NCBI GenBank assembly: GCA_031254835.1
Contig: JAIRTQ010000067.1
Coordinates: 1 to 6,974, forward strand
Length of the DNA: 6,974 bases
Direction: 5' to 3'
DNA from: Puniceicoccales bacterium
Lineage (GTDB): Bacteria; Verrucomicrobiota; Verrucomicrobiia; Opitutales; JAIRLM01
Shown in pieces: positions 4,041-6,974 of this stretch (its first letter is position 1; the number at the start of each line of letters is the position of its first letter). The notes beneath the pieces were generated by a model. It made no database searches. It was not told the DNA's origin and saw nothing but the letters and a program-made list of their open reading frames with translations. A program made the position numbers and the translations under genes.

Positions 4041-6974
4041 ATGTCGTCGTTTTTTATGGAATATAGCGCGGAAGCGATAGCCGCAGTGTTGAACTTATAC
4101 TTCACGCAAGGGAAAGGGTCCGTGTGTGGAGGTTATGATAAATCCTATTTTGAACCATCTGCGAATTTCAAGGATGTCACTATTTTGGAATACATGCGTG
4201 CCGCGTATGTTGCGGCACGTAGTACGATCACGGCCAGTAAATCCACAGGCTCCAGCACGGATGCCAGTGGTAAGCTCATCCTCTCCGATGATTTGGCGGC
4301 ACGGGAACTTATTTGGCGTAAAATAGCGCATCCAGCCGTGCTCATGTACATAACAACTGCGGCATCCGCGGCACGGGCGAATAATAAAAAAAGCGATGCC
4401 AGCATTCCTGTGAATTTGGTCGCGACAAATCCTAAGCAAACAGGTGATTTGCATGTAAATCTCCTTCGGGAAATTTTTATGGATTGTAACGAGTTAGTTA
4501 CGCACAAGGCCGCCTATCTGGCGCTGGCCACGGCATATGGAATGTTTGCAGACAACCGTATCCTGCAATATTCATCATTTGCCTTTGTTGGTGCCGCACT
4601 GAATGCTATACCAAACGAAGGCGCCGGCGGACTGGATGCGACTGATATGATGTTCTCGCGAGCGAGGATGATTCATGACATTTTGAAAGTTGGCGATCCC
4701 GATGATATCGGGAGATTGACGTTGAATCATCTCGAAGGAATGGACAAGGCTTGGCTCTGCACGGATATTGATAACTCCCAAACCCGCATAGCCTTGAATA
4801 AGAGATTTATTGTGGGCGACGACAAACCGACGAACGGTAACTACATATCTCTACGGGATTATTGCCTGCTAGAAAGCGTTCTCCTCACTGCTGGCGGTAA
4901 CGTCAATACGAATCCCATATTACGTATTGCTCAAGGCAATAAAGACATATTTGCGAAAATGCTACAAATCGGGGGATCGTCTTTTCAGGGGCAGTGCGGA
5001 AAAATCATTTTAGGGCACCTTAGAGAGTTGCTGAAGAAAGGGGACGCCGATAAAGCAAGGGGGCTGGTAAGGAATCTTCCGCCGGAGGTTTTTCAAAAGT
5101 GGGGAGCGAGCGAAACTGCCGCTGAGGCCGAGCAAAAGGAGGCGGAAGCAGATCTTATCGAATTACTATTTACCAAATGTACAGCCGAACAGCTGCAGGC
5201 AATCGATTTAGAATGGTGGAATAGGAAGATCGTAAGCGGCTACGACGATCCTGCTTTATTGCCTCGCTGGCAAAGCAAGGGGGTGAGAAATGCATACAAA
5301 AAAATTCCGGCCGACAACGTCGGCGCTCTCGTGTGCGATAATGCTGAAGACGGCTCGCCAATCTATAGCTGTCTCTATTTACTTTTTGGCGTACTGCAAT
5401 TCGGCTCAGCAGAGCAGCTCAGCGCTATGACTACGAAACAGCTCGATTGCATGAGCACCAGAAATGTGTTGAATGTGGCCGTTTCAGGCGGTGCAACTTT
5501 CGGTTCAGTACTTCGTAAAATAGGAACGACAGTCGTTATAGGAAACGGCTCCCAGGACAATGCCGGAGACAGATGGCGGGATCCAAAAAACGGAAAAATT
5601 TTCCCCCAAATGTTTGGTGAGACGGTGGCAAATCTGTTGCCCGACTGTGAACTTCTACGGAGGTCGTCGTGCGCATCGGATTGCTTCTGTGATTTTTGGC
5701 AATTCATTACGGCGGATCAAGCTACCAACGATGCACACGGGCTATTGAGAAATGCCGACGTGCGCGAAAGGCTCTTTGCCAGTCTCAATGCCAGCGACTT
5801 TGCACAGCTCCCCGTTTATCCTTTGGGGGGGGATGAAGACATTCAGAAATCGTATGGTGATTGCTACGTCGCTCGAAATTGCCTACTAATGCATGCTCTC
5901 TTTAAGTCGTGCGCTGCTGACAGAAAAGTAACGATACCGCAAAGAATACTTTTACTCAATTGGGTTGCGAAAAAATGGAAGGAAGATAAGCGCCCTTGCG
6001 ATGGGAAAATGTGGGCCAATTTTGGATTTGAGGCCGGTGCTGCCATAAATGAAGATGACGTCTTAGCCTTTCTAGTGCTCGCGAATATTACGATGTATCC
6101 CGAGGCGTGCTCAGATCTTCTCGAACACCATGCTTCCGGCGAAGAGCCGAAGTTAGATCAGGAGGTTGCTAATGCCGTAGCAATGATAGCCCTTATGTCA
6201 CCAAAATTCATGGCTCATGACGCCCCAGGTTTCTTCATAGCTAGAAGTGAGGAAGTTGCGCATAGAGGGCTAATCGAGCAACAAATTCTCGACATAGGAG
6301 CGAAAGTTATCGTAGGCAACAATCCAGTAGATGACAAGTTTCAGTTGAGAAATATTCTCGATAAAAGAGGGGTTTTTACGAGGAAGGATTATTTAATTGC
6401 GCTATTCCACGGTGGCTCGAATGTAACGCCAGTTCTTAGGAAACTCCTTGACCATCTCAGGAGCCTGAAGCGAGAAAAAACGGCAGAGGAAAAAGAGGTT
6501 CGCGGGGCCGTACTATTGAAAATGTTTATGGCGGGCGGAGAGTGTCGCGGCGCGCTTACGTCGGACGAGTATGCGGAAGTTCAGAATGGTATCACACGGG
6601 ACCATGGAAAGTTCAGCGCTTGGGAATTAAACCCAACAAAGTGCCATAACATAAGTTCACTCACGCGAGAAGATTTCGAAAAATACTTCCATAACAATCA
6701 GCTGAACCCTCCTCCTCCACCACCAGTTCCTGAAGAAATAGCGTCAGGTATCTTACGCCTGGACGAACCCTTGCGGCATGCCATTCTTCGCCATGTCTTT
6801 TGCCGTCAAGCCGACTATTTCGGCGGTAGAGTAAAAGATTTAAATGCGTTCGGAGCCGAACGTCTGGTGGAGCTACTCAACTGTTCCAAGTTCGAAGGAA
6901 GGGTGGATGCCGGCAAGAAGCGTTATCCAGACCTGCGCGGTTTTGATGTGAAGAAGACCGCGACCAGTCGCGAT
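4041..6974 (+). CDS. Large uncharacterised protein with ankyrin-like and other helical repeats, 3' end outside window
   Basis: From ATG at 4041 the frame runs 978 codons to the window edge with no stop. An in-frame TAA at 4023-4025 fixes the upstream limit; ATG at 4056 is an alternative start. AAGG (4024-4027) is the only Shine-Dalgarno-like site and is rather far (13 nt). The N-terminus (MSSFFMEYSAEAIAAVLNLY) shows no signal peptide and no membrane span is evident. The protein is mostly helical. Visible elements are an ankyrin-like stretch (280-313, with AGGNVNTNPILRIAQGNKDI), repeated GG-turn motifs (483-495, 791-803), a 24-residue pattern seen twice (215-238 and 331-354), and an Ala/Glu-rich probable coiled coil (356-377). 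There is also a Cys-rich segment (536-550) and a six-proline run (890-895). I do not recognise the family. It is less GC-rich than the genes to its left and uses more ATA, AGA/AGG and TTA codons. An alpha-solenoid interaction protein or effector is possible, by inference only. Confidence 0.85.
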   Translation, partial: MSSFFMEYSAEAIAAVLNLYFTQGKGSVCGGYDKSYFEPSANFKDVTILEYMRAAYVAARSTITASKSTGSSTDASGKLILSDDLAARELIWRKIAHPAVLMYITTAASAARANNKKSDASIPVNLVATNPKQTGDLHVNLLREIFMDCNELVTHKAAYLALATAYGMFADNRILQYSSFAFVGAALNAIPNEGAGGLDATDMMFSRARMIHDILKVGDPDDIGRLTLNHLEGMDKAWLCTDIDNSQTRIALNKRFIVGDDKPTNGNYISLRDYCLLESVLLTAGGNVNTNPILRIAQGNKDIFAKMLQIGGSSFQGQCGKIILGHLRELLKKGDADKARGLVRNLPPEVFQKWGASETAAEAEQKEAEADLIELLFTKCTAEQLQAIDLEWWNRKIVSGYDDPALLPRWQSKGVRNAYKKIPADNVGALVCDNAEDGSPIYSCLYLLFGVLQFGSAEQLSAMTTKQLDCMSTRNVLNVAVSGGATFGSVLRKIGTTVVIGNGSQDNAGDRWRDPKNGKIFPQMFGETVANLLPDCELLRRSSCASDCFCDFWQFITADQATNDAHGLLRNADVRERLFASLNASDFAQLPVYPLGGDEDIQKSYGDCYVARNCLLMHALFKSCAADRKVTIPQRILLLNWVAKKWKEDKRPCDGKMWANFGFEAGAAINEDDVLAFLVLANITMYPEACSDLLEHHASGEEPKLDQEVANAVAMIALMSPKFMAHDAPGFFIARSEEVAHRGLIEQQILDIGAKVIVGNNPVDDKFQLRNILDKRGVFTRKDYLIALFHGGSNVTPVLRKLLDHLRSLKREKTAEEKEVRGAVLLKMFMAGGECRGALTSDEYAEVQNGITRDHGKFSAWELNPTKCHNISSLTREDFEKYFHNNQLNPPPPPPVPEEIASGILRLDEPLRHAILRHVFCRQADYFGGRVKDLNAFGAERLVELLNCSKFEGRVDAGKKRYPDLRGFDVKKTATSRD
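4683..4754 (+). repeat. Internal protein repeat, copy 1 (residues 215-238 of the large protein)
   Basis: Encodes LKVGDPDDIGRLTLN and continues to Trp238. Aligned without gaps to residues 331-354, it shares L, K, G, D, D, L, N and W at positions 1, 2, 4, 5, 7, 12, 15 and 24, or 8 of 24. The nucleotide sequences are not obviously similar, so any duplication is old. Confidence 0.45.
4878..4979 (+). repeat. Ankyrin-like repeat (residues 280-313 of the large protein)
   Basis: The stretch reads VLLTAGGNVNTNPILRIAQ then GNKDIFAKMLQIGGS. It follows the ankyrin pattern LL-x-x-G-A-d-v-n-x-x-x-x-T-P-L-h-x-A-x-x-x-g-n-x-e-i-v-x-x-L-L-x-x-G-A, with Gly for Ala after each first Gly and N-P-I-L for T-P-L-H. 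One unit and the start of a second are recognisable; neighbouring units are too diverged to place. Confidence 0.45.
5031..5102 (+). repeat. Internal protein repeat, copy 2 (residues 331-354 of the large protein)
   Basis: Encodes LKKGDADKARGLVRNLPPE and continues to Trp354, matching copy 1 (residues 215-238) at 8 of 24 positions with no gap. The spacing of 116 residues between copies may reflect a long repeat unit that also contains the ankyrin-like stretch. Confidence 0.45.

Noticed and set aside
4015..4043. TTGACT as the -35 box of a promoter for the large gene
   Set aside because: With 16-18 nt spacing the -10 position would fall on or next to the ATG at 4041 and does not resemble TATAAT.
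4126..4326. 66-aa plus-strand frame with a GGAGG before an internal ATG (4135)
   Set aside because: The GGAGG-to-ATG spacing is too short (2 nt), the product is motif-free, and the 978-codon frame covers the region.
4095..4507. Two minus-strand frames of about 120 aa at the start of the large gene
   Set aside because: They lie inside the long plus-strand frame and show no domain or ribosome binding site.
5170..6046. Minus-strand and plus-strand short frames inside the large gene
   Set aside because: All are shadows of the continuous plus-strand frame.

Overview
The window carries five coding regions and comes from a bacterial chromosome. The left 60% (positions 1 to about 3840) is GC-rich, but its Phe, Lys and Asn codons are often the AT-rich forms TTT, AAA and AAT, giving frequent A/T tracts. 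The gene content is housekeeping: ribosomal protein S20, a sigma-70 family factor and a SufS-type cysteine desulfurase. The 161-residue protein beside S20 looks to me like a conserved protein of Opitutae (Verrucomicrobiota). That is from memory and unverified, so the lineage is a working guess. Clear Shine-Dalgarno sites are scarce; only rpsT has a convincing one.

Layout. (a) 1-684, minus strand: a 161-aa conserved protein of unknown function (GTG start at 684), then a 97-nt gap holding a likely promoter, then the first 33 codons of rpsT, cut by the window edge. (b) About 687-2823, plus strand: a primary-like sigma factor whose 3' end overlaps sufS by 14 nt, so the two are probably co-transcribed and translationally coupled. 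(c) 2820-3839, minus strand: a multi-pass membrane protein convergent with sufS; the two stop codons overlap. Its pattern faintly resembles the antiporter-like complex I subunit NuoN, but it is short and lacks the charged residues expected there. (d) 3840-4040: a 201-nt divergent intergenic region. (e) 4041 to beyond 6974, plus strand: one reading frame of at least 978 codons that leaves the window without a stop codon.

The large open frame is the most unusual content. It is less GC-rich than the left side, matches no family I recognise as a whole, and shows weak internal repeats: an ankyrin-like stretch, GG-turn motifs, a 24-residue duplicated pattern and recurring short acidic helix starts of the type T-A-E-Q-L. 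I read it as a large alpha-solenoid-type protein, possibly for interaction with other proteins or with a host. Its function is not shown by the sequence. The window shows no CRISPR array, tRNA, rRNA, transposase or attachment site.
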